DNA of 64,000 nt. It comes from Harmothoe impar (lineage: Eukaryota; Annelida; Polychaeta; Phyllodocida; Polynoidae). The position numbers and the translations under genes are program-made. Below the pieces are notes generated by a model, which saw only the letters and a list, made by a program, of their open reading frames with translations, had not been told where the DNA came from and did no database searches. Where the stretch lies: contig OX381707.1 of assembly GCA_947462335.1 (NCBI GenBank), positions 15,281,418 to 15,345,417 on the forward strand, in the 5' to 3' direction. Shown in pieces: positions 1 through 10,335 of the stretch (its first letter is position 1; each line of letters opens with the position of its first letter).

Positions 1-328
1 CTATCAAACAAGTCAGATGAAGTCAGATCACCAGTGGGGCTTATAGGATAGGGACAAGGTCAGGGTACTGCTCATACATGAGTTTTTAGATGTATACTGC
101 AGTACTAAAGTCGACATAATCAGATTATAATCAGACTGACCAGGACCCAACCCCTGTACTTTGCCTCATCTCGATATATTGACCATCATCTGAAATATGG
201 GAAAGTACCCAATGAACTAATACAAGTCTTCAACACATTGATCAACTGGTAACTGCATTATAGCACTGTGTGTCCTGCGATCAAAGACTCAAGATAATGC
301 AAATATGATATAAGAATGAGTGTTAAAC

Positions 329-329
<1 letters not shown>
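1..329. other. Unassigned noncoding sequence
   Basis: No gene, RNA or repeat was recognised before the GAT microsatellite. The stretch is AT-rich with stops in all frames. Confidence 0.5.

Positions 330-388
<59 letters not shown>
330..388. repeat. (GAT)n microsatellite
   Basis: An uninterrupted run of about 19-20 GAT triplets. It is a simple sequence repeat, likely polymorphic in length. The surrounding sequence is not an open frame, so it is not a coding Asp or Met run. Confidence 0.95.
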
Positions 389-1695
389 CTATTTCAATCT
401 GTACTACAAATTAGAATGCTAAGTGTTTTAGCTTCTATTGTAGCTGGATGGGGACATGACAGATGTAAAATGTCCCCCCCCCCTCTTCAGCAAGAGCAGC
501 CTTCCACTTCAATTAATGGGAAGTTCAGCCCCAGGCCCTGGATGGGCCCAAATGGCCAGGGTTGCAGTTGGAGGGGAATAAAACTGAAAACTGAAGGGAC
601 AAACAGAAACAGCGACTATTGCAAACTCAGAATGGCTCAACCCTTTAACAGCAATGTTGTGTTTTATGATGCTATCCCCTGGTGAGTTTACTCCCCAGGG
701 CTGCATTCAAGCAGCATCCAGATCCAGTGGGGTAGGAAAATTGTTCAATGCATGAATGCAGCACTAGTGAATTACCCAGCAGAGTTGCATTCTCGCATAT
801 TGGCAAGCAATGCATTTAACCACTATGCAGCCATTAAAGGGTTAAGTAGAATGTAAAGTTTGCTTTTTCTGAAATTCCAGCCAGGCCTAATGTTATCTGG
901 AAGCAGTTATTGGTGGAGATGTAATCCATCAGCCCTGATCAAGCAGACAGCCATGCTTACTGTTATGGGAATCTATCTTATTGATAAACCCAACTAACAA
1001 CAACAAAAGGATAAATGAACTACAGAACGAAGTATTTATTTCTGAAGTACACCCCAAGAAAGCCTTGAAGGCTGAGAGGTAGTGATAATACTGTGGTAAA
1101 ATGGGACGACACCATAAAAAAAACGGGATTCAAAACTGTTTGACACTATTATTGAGTCAAAATGATTGTTGAAAAGAGATCTTAACAGCTCCCTTCTCCT
1201 TGGTTTGATCATTTACATCAATCTGAATGGTGGGAGTCACTATAGAGTTATTATAGAGCCCCACTAATATTAGGGAGTCATTTAAGAGTCCTTGGGGGAG
1301 TTACCTAAGTGATCAGGCCTGGACTCCCATTTGAGCGTTACAGTGATTCTATACTTCTTATCTCTGCGTGTTTCGGCCTTCAAGGCAAAATCTGGTTGAT
1401 TATTATTTAGTTTAGATTAAGCTTCATAGGCATTCAGTCACCTCTGCAGTACTGGGAGAAGGAGAGGAGTGTGTAGGGTCCGATGTAACTGACTGTGAAC
1501 CCACAGGGGTTAAATCAGCGGTATGTTCAACAGCAGCCAAGGACCTTTCAGCATTATTGAACACTGGCACACTGCACCTCAGCCCCTAAGCCAATCAGGG
1601 TGCTTTATATTACACACCCCTATGTAGACTGCTTATGAGTTCTGGCGGGGGGAGCTCTCCACATACAGTCGACATGCGTAGAGGACCACCCGGCA
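389..1695. other. Intergenic or intronic sequence with decayed repeat fragments
   Basis: No credible coding frame. Positions 690-846 contain pieces of the palindromic TTAA-flanked family seen elsewhere: a 'ccagggctgcattcaag' segment and an end reading 'attaaagggttaag'. Nothing else was recognised. Confidence 0.45.
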
Positions 1696-1991
1696 TATTC
1701 TCGTTCCCAAATCCTTCCTAAGGAAGGCTCTGGTAACAGCCAAATGACCTTGAACTTGGGATTTTGCTGGGGCTGGGAAACTCCTGCTGGTAGCTTGAAA
1801 CCAGTGAACAGGAACAGGAAATGGAAATGGAACCAGAAAGTCTGATGGTAAAACTACCATCATACATTCTGGTTCCTGTCCACTGGTTCCAGGCTACGGG
1901 CAGGGGTTGCCCAGACCCAGCAAAATCCCACTTTCAAGTTCATTTGGCTGTTACCAGAGCCTTCCTTCATAAGGATTTGGAAACGAGAGTA
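1696..1991. mobile_element. Foldback MITE, TACTCTCG family, copy 1 (9-bp TSD, Mutator-like)
   Basis: The element starts TATTCTCGTTCCC and ends in the inverse, with arms that fold back over almost the full 296 bp. The flanks CACCCGGCA (1687-1695) and CGCCCAGCA (1992-2000) match at 7 of 9 bases, an aged target-site duplication. A younger copy at 25648 has a perfect 9-bp duplication, which fits Mutator-like transposition. Small ORFs on both strands are by-products of the inverted repeat. Confidence 0.8.
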
Positions 1992-2119
1992 CGCCCAGCA
2001 TAGCATAGCATATCACATACAGCACTATTCCCTCCTTAAAGGGTGGCAGACACAGGTCCAGGGGGAAGCACAAAGCTAGTGGCTATGTCTCATACACACC
2101 CTGCTTCATGGCCTGTTAA

Positions 2120-2546
2120 CCCTTTATGGACTGCAGAGTTTTTGCTAGGCCCTTTGTTGCTGTAATGCATTAATGCAGCCCTTATAAGAATCTCATCGGA
2201 ACTGAATGGGCAGCATAATGCACCAATGTAGTCTCAGTGGTGTTACTTAACAACAGTGCAACTGGCCACAGTGATGACAAATGTTGCTTTCAAGCAACAC
2301 ATCATCTTTAAAGACGGCATCATGCCTTGATGCATCATGCCCTTGGACATCATGATGCATGAATGCAGCCCTGGGAAGTAACTCGCCAGTGACACATTCA
2401 AGCATCATGCCGACCCTGTGTGGTTGAGACACTTCCGAAAGGTTGGCATAATGTACCAATGTAGCTCTGGTGAGTTACTCGCCAGGGCTGCATTGGTGCG
2501 TCATGATGACAAATGCCATATTTTAGTGACATCCGTCCTTAAAGGG
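2120..2546. mobile_element. Palindromic MITE with TTAA flanks (piggyBac-like), copy 1
   Basis: Starts TTAA+CCCTTTATGGAC and ends GTCCTTAAAGGG+TTTAA. The interior has repeated near-palindromes built on 'gcagccctggcgagttactcgccagggctgc', with 'gcatcatg' and 'ccaaagggtcggcatgatgc' modules. It encodes nothing. The class is inferred from the TTAA target site, which piggyBac-type transposases use. Confidence 0.65.
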
Positions 2547-2780
2547 TTTAAGGGTTACACCCCCCCCCTGTCCCTGAGCGCTGTATAGCTGTGTGTTAGT
2601 GTAACTGACTGCGGACAGGCACACAGAATACATAGACCTCTGTCTGTGTGGTCAAGGTAGCCTCTGCTTCAACTATTTATGTGTCGTGAGGTTTGTGAAG
2701 TCTGTATCTACCTATACACGTGCTCTGCTTTATTTGACCTCAAAGTGGTGCTAATCCTCTCGGGACTGCATCATGCCTTA

Positions 2781-3051
2781 GGGAGTGATCATTTTTTTAC
2801 AACAGGGGGGGGGGCAGATTTTCGCGCGGAGTGCACAACATCTTTTTCACCCCCCGGTCAACGGGTCTACATTTGTTAACCCCCCCTAGGGGTCGAAAAT
2901 CGGCGCGCACGCGGGCCCTTTGAAGCATAGTAACACACGGGCTGTTTGGCCCAAAACAGGTTAAATTTTTTTACCCCCCTCAAGAGGGGTCCAAATTATT
3001 TTGCCCCCCCTCAAACCAACCTCCCCCTGTTGATAACAAATTATCATTCCC
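2781..3051. mobile_element. GGGAGTG-family MITE (TTA TSD, Harbinger-like), copy 1
   Basis: Terminal inverted repeats begin GGGAGTGATCATTTTT and end with the inverse, flanked by TTA on both sides (2778-2780 and 3052-3054). The interior carries G-runs on one side and C-runs on the other, with 'caagaggggtccaaat' type modules. Three-bp TWA duplications are typical of PIF/Harbinger elements. Apparent ORFs rich in PP and FF come from these homopolymer modules and are not genes. Confidence 0.85.
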
Positions 3052-3721
3052 TTAATGGATCATGCCCTTGGTCGTCCCCTTTGGGAGTGTCTCAACCCCG
3101 AAGGGGCAGCATGATGCTTGAATGCGTTCCTGTGCGCTTGGTGCTGTTGTATTAAAAGTGCAGATGGGTACCGTGTGGGAATCCCCCCCATTATATGGGG
3201 GAAGTGACGCGGTCATCGCCCCTCAGATACCAGCGATGTCGCTCGGACGCGTCCGAGGACGAGTTGGGGCCAGCTTGCTTTATATGTAGCAGAGTGGTCC
3301 CTTTTATAACGATGGTAGGAAGCCCTAGGTGAGTGGATCATTCCACCAAACGAAAGAGCCTCCCCAAGACAAGAGGTGGGAACATTATGTTTTCAGGACC
3401 CTCTCCCACCCTACCCCCAGTACCCCAGTAATGTACAAATCTATTGCAGCCGAACCCTCTCAAGTATAATAACCTTATTTTTTTTCGGTGTTTTCTTTTT
3501 TTACTAAAAAGGGAGTGAACATCTTTGGTCATATCCACCTACACCCCCCCCCCCCACTTACACACCCAATGTTAAAAGTGCTGTATATGCCCCCTTCTAT
3601 AAGTAAGACTGATATGTATACTGGTGGTGTATGGGTATCAAGACGATGCAACTGGCACCAACACTCTCACACTTCAATATTACCTCCGTCCCACTAGTGT
3701 AGCTTGCAACACCCACGGCCG

Positions 3722-4012
3722 TACTCTCGTTCCCAATGCCTTCCAAAGGAAGGCTCTGGTAACTGCCAAATGTTGGGATTTTGCTGTGTCTGGGCAACCC
3801 CTGCTGGTAGCTTGGAACCAGCGAACAGGAACAGGAAATGGAACCAGAAAGGCTGATGGTAAATCTACCTAAAACTACCATCATACATTCTGGTTCCATT
3901 TCCTGTTCCTGTTCGCTGGTTCCAGCCTACCAGCAGGGGTTGCCCAGACCCAGCAAAATCCAAAGTTCAAGGTCATCTGGCTGTCCCCCAGAGCCTTCCT
4001 GCTGTGGGTGTA
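3722..4012. mobile_element. Foldback MITE, TACTCTCG family, copy 2 (decayed right end)
   Basis: The left end reads TACTCTCGTTCCCAATGCC, and the arms fold back around a centre near 3870. The right arm can be followed to the 'agagccttcct' module, but the terminal GGGAACGAGAGTA is missing. This copy is therefore truncated or rearranged and has no scorable target-site duplication. Confidence 0.75.
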
Positions 4013-5399
4013 GAAGTCTAGGGTCCAGAAATCACTGGAAACTTAGCCCAAACGCAAGGTTGGTTTGATTCGCACTCCCCTGGGCTTAATAAACGGATTT
4101 ATGGGCTGAAATGACACAGGCAGATTTTTATAACTGTCCTCTACTATGTTTTTAGAATTTGCAATTTGCTACTCATTTCTACACATTAAATAACTTTGTA
4201 GAGGGAAGTCTGTGCAGGCATAAACTCTATACAGCATGGATACCACTTTTGCTTGGTCTAGACAAGACTATAATTACCAGTTTGTACATTTCACTTTATC
4301 CAATTAAGGCCTTAAGTAGTATAACAGCCAGTCATAGCCTGTCTTGATTGGGTGTAGAAATCAGACAGTCCTGGCGCTGTCGCGTTCTCAGAAGGCTCCT
4401 GGTCTCAGTTGGCTCCTCCCGTACAGGCCGCCTCTAGCCACACTGGACGCCGTACTCACCCACCCATGACCCCGGTACAGCAGGGTCTAGTGCACAGTCT
4501 CTGCAGCCTCCTGGGAGTGTGGGACCCTCCCTCAGTCTGTGGGTCCCTCACAAGGCATGTGGGACCCTCATTGGGTTGTTGGGGCCCCCACCACACAAGT
4601 GGGACCCGAACATGGTATTTGGCACCCTCACTCATCACATGGGTCTAATTTTCTCATACAATTATCCTGGAGATGGTAAAGAATGAAGCCAAAATAAATT
4701 TGTCAAAAATAATTAGAATTGTGTCCCCAAATTCATAGAAATTACTCCAACATAGCTATGAACAAAATATATAGAGACATTTAATATATATATAGACCTG
4801 GTATAGGGTTGACCTGCCTCCCAGCTCCAAAGCGTCTTCTGGGACTGGCGTCTTTCCAGACTGTTACAGCGCCCTACTAAGAGTTACAACCCTTACCTAA
4901 CGTCCCACGGATGAAGTGAAGGAATGTGCCTGTATCCATCTGGACTTTCCATATACTACTTCAAATGATGATGATACCTTTTGATCTAACCCAAAGCCTA
5001 GACCCAACAACTGGCAGGACCAACAAGGGAAAACACCAATTAGACATAGCAACTCACAGTTGAAAGTCTGGCCACTGAATGTATCACTTGCACTTTTGTC
5101 ACTGAATGTTTGCTACCACCCCCCGCCTAACGCCCACGCTGGCCCTCTGGACGGTTGTCCCCTAAACACTTAGCCTCTGATATATTGCCCCCTGGATATT
5201 CGCCTGCTAGAGGTAGTAACACCCTAAATTAGCCATCTCTGGGTAGAATGGTGACAGCCCGTACTAAAAGATATCGTTTTTCATCGATTTGCACTGCAAA
5301 TTGGGATCTAAATATTCTAACCAGATACATAAAGATATTAACATAATCATAGATAATTGTAGTCCAATATAGGTGAACTCTTGTCCAAAGCAGTACTTA
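4013..5399. other. Unassigned sequence with a diverged ~30-bp GTGGGACCCTC repeat
   Basis: Positions about 4508-4650 contain 4-5 diverged repeats around 'tgtgggaccctc', which explain the short ORFs on both strands there. The rest has no recognised feature. Confidence 0.45.
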
Positions 5400-5570
5400 C
5401 GCTTCTATAGGGGGTCTGCGTGGACGGGGGTCCCAATTTCCCCTGTCTATTTTAAGAAATGACCATGTCACCATGTCGATTTTAAGAAAAGGCTATGTCC
5501 CATATCGCTATCTCTTATATTCCTTATGTCGCATGTCACTAAGCCAAGAAAATGCCGAATTTAGTGATTC
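5400..5570. mobile_element. CATGTCGATTTTAAG-family repeat, copy 1
   Basis: Internal monomers resemble 'catgtcgattttaagaaa' repeated at roughly 20-30 bp, as in the copies at 17.7, 24.7, 26.6, 51.0 and 56.3 kb. The ends of this copy are not clear. The family's mobility is shown by the copies with target-site duplications at 26632 and 50992. Confidence 0.6.
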
Positions 5571-5585
5571 ACACCCATTATATAG

Positions 5586-5925
5586 GCGTGTGGAGGAATA
5601 AATTATTAACTAATGAGATAATTCCCTGCATTCACTGCAAATCTTAGAGTGCATTATGTAATAACTAGTACCTAACATGGTAGTTGTTATCTGCGCTTAT
5701 CTCGCCAGTACCAGATGAAGTAATGGCCGCCCACATAAGGCATCCCACTACCCAGGAATAGGACACTAGCGGAATACACTTTAGACCAATCAAATGATTC
5801 CCTCCATTCACTGCGGAATTTTTAGGGTGCGACTGGTATCCAACATGACAACTGTTAACAGTACTCGTCTTGCCATTACCAAGTAATGGCCACCCGCATT
5901 AAGGGTCCTGCTAGGCGAGAATAGA
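5586..5925 (+). repeat. Dispersed repeat, two tandem copies (ATTCCCTGCATTCACTG)
   Basis: Two related ~170-bp copies, recognisable from 'attccctgcattcactg' at 5621 and 'attccctccattcactg' at about 5797, continue through 'cttatctcgccagtaccaga'-like sequence. A third copy lies at about 26611-27030 and is interrupted there by an inserted MITE. These copies therefore act as empty-site references for that insertion. Confidence 0.7.
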
Positions 5926-6049
5926 GGCACTGCACTCAGCTTCCACATTATGTGTGGCATATTTTGAAACCTGATTTTCTATTTATCAAAGGGGGGGGGT
6001 GTTGACATAGTCTAAAAACTATTTTTGGTATACCTCATAATTATAGACT

Positions 6050-6390
6050 GGTGGGCCAAGCTTCAAAAAGCCTCTAGAAATCATTTCTAAGGGCATGCAG
6101 CAGTAGAGCTAGGCAACATGAGTTGTTTTCATCTCTTGAACGTGCTGAATCTGAATATCAATGTTGCCCAGCTTGAATTTTGGGTTTTCTATGTTTAATC
6201 CTCAAATGAAAAAAAAAAGTTGAAAAATACCAAAAATTGAAAGAAAATGTTAAGAAAATGATAAAATGCCATATAACAACTCAGACTCCTAGAATATTCA
6301 TAGCTAGGTGTCTCCTTAATAATGATTGATGATATAATTATCTTAGTATGAAGGTCAAGGTCAAGTAAACAAATATAAAAGATGGGAGAT
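6050..6390 (+). repeat. Left arm of ~300-bp inverted repeat enclosing the PLE module
   Basis: The segment from 'tagactgg' through 'gcagtagagctaggcaacat', 'aatatcaatgttgcccagctt' and 'gtatgaaggtcaaggtcaa' is repeated in inverse orientation at 10005-10335 at roughly 75-80 percent identity by eye. The arms lie 3.6 kb apart and enclose the PLE reverse-transcriptase remnant. Confidence 0.8.
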
Positions 6391-7429
6391 ATCTTGTGAA
6401 TCAGACTGTATATTTTTGTATCTGATCTTTCCATTTGTATTCTTGACTAATAGTGCATATTACGGAGGCTACCTGAATCAAGGTCAAAGGGTCAAAGGTC
6501 AGGGATCAAGAAAATTTGGATCATAAATAGTCTGGCAGAGAGCTAGTGATACCTCACCTCAGTTTTTTTGTTTAAGATTCTGAAAGATGTTTAACCCAAC
6601 AAATTATTTCAGGTGGGTGGGATGTTCCCACCCTTGAGCAATTTATTTATGCATAGTTGCCTAGCAACTAATTAAGTTTTGGTATTCTCCCTCAACATGT
6701 CCAAATTTCCTCCAACCCCCTCCCAAATCAACCCACCTTCCACTGACTGTTAACAGTGACTTTTAGCACACCTGATGGCTTTACTAAAGGTCCCTTTTAA
6801 GAAATGACAACTCCTTTTGCCTCCAGCCGTAATATTTAAAATCGCAAGAGTCAGTCGTATAGCAAGCCTACCCTGTAGAGCTCATGAGAAAGCGTCCTCC
6901 TCCTGCAGAGTTTTGAAATTGACTATGACTTGATCCAGCAACATCTTAGCAATGTCACCAATGGTCCCGGCCAGGTATATTGAGAACTATTTACTGAATA
7001 ACATAGCAGGGGTAACTAGGCATATACACATATAAATGCTGGTGCCTTCATATAGCTGATAAAATATTTACAAGGTCATAGTGGAATCAAAGCATGTTTG
7101 CTGTTTTTTATGTATACCCTGGGTCCCTATCTTTTGTAAAGGGAACTATTGGGGTAAACATAAGCTCAATCAGGAGCCACCCTAATATTCTCAGAACATT
7201 TTGATTATTTCATTCATCTGGTTCAAGGCGCAGTCCATTTCGATAACTTGTGTCTAATCTTTCTTAATACCTGGGTCTGCCCCTGGATTATCTATGAAAC
7301 ATATCCCTCTATAATCAATGTAGAAATAATATCTCATTGGGTATTGGAATACAAAATGCATATAAATTGATAAATAGACAAAGCTCCACGCCATCGACAT
7401 ACATGTACATTATAATTCACGAGTCGAAG
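6391..7429. other. Noncoding sequence between inverted arm and PLE remnant
   Basis: No credible ORF. It contains a nuclear-receptor-like half-site cluster at 6481-6501, listed separately. Nothing else was recognised. Confidence 0.4.
6481..6501 (+). promoter_or_regulatory. AGGTCA half-site cluster (DR2 plus DR1)
   Basis: AGGTCA, two bases, GGGTCA, one base, AGGTCA. These are direct repeats of the nuclear-receptor half-site with spacings 2 and 1. Receptor heterodimers of RXR bind such sites. Function is not shown; chance or repeat origin is possible. Confidence 0.35.
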
Positions 7430-7476
7430 CTGGGTCATATCACACGGTGCCGAAGGCTGAGTGTGATATGACCCAG
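7430..7476. repeat. Perfect 16-bp hairpin at the truncated 5' edge of the PLE ORF
   Basis: CTGGGTCATATCACAC (7430-7445) and its exact complement (7461-7476) surround a 15-nt loop. It ends one base before the first usable codon of the reverse-transcriptase fragment. It could be a PLE terminal structure, a separate small foldback, or a junction product. Confidence 0.85.
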
Positions 7477-7477
7477 A

Positions 7478-8465
7478 ATGACCCCAGTCTCAAACAAACT
7501 CAGGAAAGACATCAAGAAACTTGAAAGTGAAGGAAGACTTGAAAAAGACTCAACCAAGATCCTCCTACCCAACAACATGAGATACCCTGTCTTCTACACC
7601 CTACCAAAGATACACACAGCAGGTAACCTAGGCCGACCAATTGTATCAGGAATTGATTCGCCAAATGATAGAATCTCAGCAGTGCTGGACAAAATCCTAC
7701 AACCCGTGCTACCAAAAATTCCCACCCTGGTGAAAGACACCAAGAATTTCCTAAACATAGTCAATGAAATAGACTATCTACAGGACGGTGAGAGGCTCGT
7801 CATTATTGACGTCGCTGCACTGTATACATCAATCCCACATTGGGAGGGAGTTGCAACAGTCAAAACTGCCCTGGAACTCTACCCCCACCCACAAATGGAT
7901 GCCTACACTGCAGGACTCTTACTCAACCTAGTCCTGAAAAACAGCATCTTCACCTTCAACAACAAACACTACCACCAAATCAATGGGACAGCCATGGGCA
8001 CCAAAGTAGCTCCAGCATATGCTAATATCTTCATGCACATCCTGGAAACCAGAATGATTGAATCAAGCCCACTCAAACCTTGTATCTGGAAAAGACATTG
8101 ACGACGTATTTGCAATCTACCATTGCACTGAAGAAGAACTCGAGGAAGAAATGATGAGATTTAACAGCTTCCACCCAACCATCAAGTTCACTTACCAACA
8201 GAGCACTGAGTCAATTGACTACCTAGAAACAACAGTCTATGTACACCCAGATGGTAAACTACATACCAAAGTCTACAAGAAACCCACTGATGCAGGTCTA
8301 TACATACACCACAACTCATACCACCCCAACCACCAGAAAGACTCCATAGCATACAGCCAAGCCCTCTTGAAAGACAAAACCAATGTCAAAATCAAGAAAA
8401 TCATACCATTTGGAAAATGTCAAATTCAGAATTGTATATCAGGGACTCCCTTTTTGCAGAAGTAA
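7478..8465 (+). pseudogene. Penelope-like element reverse transcriptase, truncated and frameshifted
   Basis: This is a remnant of the polymerase of a Penelope-like retroelement, which copies its RNA into chromosomal DNA. The first block (7478-8101) carries 'YTLPKIHTAG', 'GRPIVSGIDSP', 'LVIIDVAALYTSIPH' and 'GTAMGTKVAPAYANIFM', the order expected for PLE fingers and palm. The catalytic 'IDDVFAIY' lies in another frame from about 8098, so a small indel sits just before it. That second frame continues through 'SIDYLETTVYV', 'KVYKKPTDAGLYIHH' and 'DSIAYSQAL', then loses similarity and stops at 8465. The N-terminal PLE region and the C-terminal GIY-YIG nuclease are not visible. The first ATG is internal to the family's usual protein. 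It is a pseudogene; family assignment is firm and the subfamily is not determined. Confidence 0.9.
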
Positions 8466-8797
8466 ATCTACCGAAGGAAGTGGCAACCGAAACCAAACAA
8501 CCAGATACGCCCACTCTGCCTCCTGTAGTCAACACATCCTCAGCACTCAACTACCAACATGCACCAAAAACTCTGGAAGCCATCAAATTGGTCAAAAGTA
8601 GGATTGATGAGAAAAAATCGACCCCCTGCACCAGAACAAGATCCCTGTTCTAGGAAGCGCACCAACCCTCAACTTGTCACAACCAGTTTCAAAAAGCGTC
8701 CCTGCAAAAAATTCAAAATCGACACCAAAATCTGCAAATCCAAAGAATTCATTTCAGTGATGATGATGAAGGATCAGACGACAAATCAGCACCATCA
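8466..8797 (+). pseudogene. Degraded coding remnant between RT and downstream ORF
   Basis: Three overlapping open stretches in different frames encode Pro/Thr/Lys-rich sequence, for example 'LPKEVATETKQPDTPTLPP' and 'TLEAIKLVKSRIDEK'. The composition resembles the ORF that follows, so this may be its frameshifted upstream part. No domain was recognised. Confidence 0.4.
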
Positions 8798-9370
8798 GTG
8801 TCAACAAAGATACCGACAACCTCAACAAACCACCAACTCGACACCACCAAGAAAGGCCCTGCTCCAACAATCATTCCTACTGTCAAATCTGCGTCAACTC
8901 TACTCCCTGACATGCCCACATTCTGTGTCAACCAAGTAGAACTGGACTTAGCCATGACTGACGATGATGATGAACCTGAACATCCACTAACCCCAAGCCC
9001 AGGTATGACACCAGCCACTTCCAGCAGGTCCAGCCCAGAACCTGAGCCAAAACCATTGACTTCACAAAACAACACGATTGACATTCCCACGACCAAAACC
9101 ACGCAAGTGAAGTCTGAAGTTCACCTAGTGAAGAAAACCCAGCCCACCCCCAAGCCCAGGGTGAGCCCAGTACCGGTATATATTCCAACACCCATCCCAA
9201 AGAAGGAGCCCAGACCAGATGCCGCCAACCACCCACAACCAGAGAGGATGGTACCCCTCTCCGATATTTTATTTGGAATCTATCAGCTAACGAGAAATGT
9301 AGATCAGCAGACTGGACGTGATTTTTATAGCTACTTAACTCGCAACAACCTGTTATCTAAGAAGAAATAA
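8798..9370 (+). CDS. Pro/Thr-rich ORF of unknown function within the PLE module
   Basis: A 190-codon frame. Residues 1-60 are Thr/Ser/Lys-rich. Residues 48-110 are acidic and proline-rich, with a DDDDEPE run and an EPEPKP segment. Residues 111-150 are Pro/Lys-rich. The final ~40 residues look like a small folded segment with 'DILFGIYQLTRN' and 'GRDFYSYLTRNN', ending in Lys-Lys-Lys. No family was recognised. It follows the RT remnant on the same strand and precedes the hammerhead-like motif and an AATAAA at 9821, so it probably belongs to the same element. It may continue from frameshifted sequence upstream, so the first Met is only the longest in-frame start. A nucleic-acid-binding accessory protein is possible but not shown. 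Confidence 0.45.
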   Translation: MSTKIPTTSTNHQLDTTKKGPAPTIIPTVKSASTLLPDMPTFCVNQVELDLAMTDDDDEPEHPLTPSPGMTPATSSRSSPEPEPKPLTSQNNTIDIPTTKTTQVKSEVHLVKKTQPTPKPRVSPVPVYIPTPIPKKEPRPDAANHPQPERMVPLSDILFGIYQLTRNVDQQTGRDFYSYLTRNNLLSKKK

Positions 9371-9730
9371 TTTCATGCTTGCATGTGAATTTTTTTAATG
9401 AAAGATGTACTATCAGACTTACCGGTACTAATTAATCAACGAAGCATTATTCTAATAATTAAATGCGTCAAGACATCAACTAATGTATCTCAGCTTGTAT
9501 ACAAATAATTTCATACTTTTGAAAGTAATTCAATAGCTCAATCTAACAACAACTGAACCCCAGTTGAAATTGTATAGTGTCACAGTAGTTCACTTAACCG
9601 CCACCAGGTGCCTAACAATAAGACATCCCATAATACCTAGTCAGACTTGTAACTAAGCAACCAACAGGAAGCCATATATAAAACCATGATCCCTAAAGGT
9701 ACTTAAGCTAACCTAAGCAACATCCTATAC

Positions 9731-9769
9731 ATCCTGAAGAAGACCACTTAATTTGGTTGAAACGTCGAT
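9731..9769 (+). ncRNA. Hammerhead-ribozyme-like motif (type I, minimal) of the PLE
   Basis: The elements occur in the correct order: ATC (9731-9733), core CTGAAGA (9734-9740), a stem-loop whose ACCA and TGGT pair (9743-9746 with 9754-9757), core GAAA (9759-9762), CGT, and C at 9766 as the predicted cleavage base, followed by GAT that pairs with the initial ATC. Stem III would be the self-complementary ACGT, typical of the minimal hammerheads in Penelope-like elements, which are thought to act as dimers. Helix II needs one bulged G, and helix I is only 3 bp. Activity is therefore uncertain, but position and core match the family. Confidence 0.6.
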
Positions 9770-9820
9770 TCACTCCACATGCTCATAAAGCAACCATTCA
9801 ACACCTTGTAATTCTCATCT

Positions 9821-9826
9821 AATAAA
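9821..9826 (+). promoter_or_regulatory. AATAAA polyadenylation signal candidate
   Basis: AATAAA lies about 55 nt after the hammerhead-like motif and downstream of the PLE-module ORFs. It is a plausible 3' processing signal for that element, based on position only. Confidence 0.4.
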
Positions 9827-10004
9827 AAGTCAACTATACTGTACATAATTGTGTCTTGGTTTTGTGTGATACCTCAACCTAAGTAATGTATTTAGGTCTC
9901 AAGTAAGCCTGTCTCGTATTATAAGTGCTGGGGGTAAAAGTCAGTCTAAATTAATAAGTGCCTGGATGCAAATGCAAGGTACTACCAGAAATAGTTTCTC
10001 ATTT

Positions 10005-10335
10005 TCACTCTGTTGACCTTGACCTTCATACAAAGCTAACCATATCATACATAATTGTTAAGGCAACACTAGGCTGTGTATATCCCACAGGTTTGAGTCG
10101 ATATATGGCATTTTATTGCTTTCCTTAAACAATTTATTTCATCTTCTGGTATTTATAACCTTTTTTCCATTTGAAGATTAAACATAGAAATCCCAAAACT
10201 CAAGCTGGGCAACATTGATATTCAGATTCAGCACATTCCAGAGATGAAAAAAAGTCATGTTGCCTAGCTCTACTGCTCCATGCCCTTAGGAATTTTCCCA
10301 CTGCCCCAACGGCCAGTCTAATATTGAGATAACGA
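10005..10335 (-). repeat. Right arm of inverted repeat enclosing the PLE module
   Basis: Inverse counterpart of 6050-6390, readable from 'tgaccttcatac' to 'gccagtcta'. See the left arm. Small indels and substitutions make it an old or independently evolving pair. Confidence 0.8.

Noticed and set aside
2946..3155. ORF 'MAQNRLNFFTP...' also found in other GGGAGTG elements
   Set aside because: The same sequence modules recur in every copy of a noncoding MITE and are open by homopolymer content; the frame is not preserved between copies.
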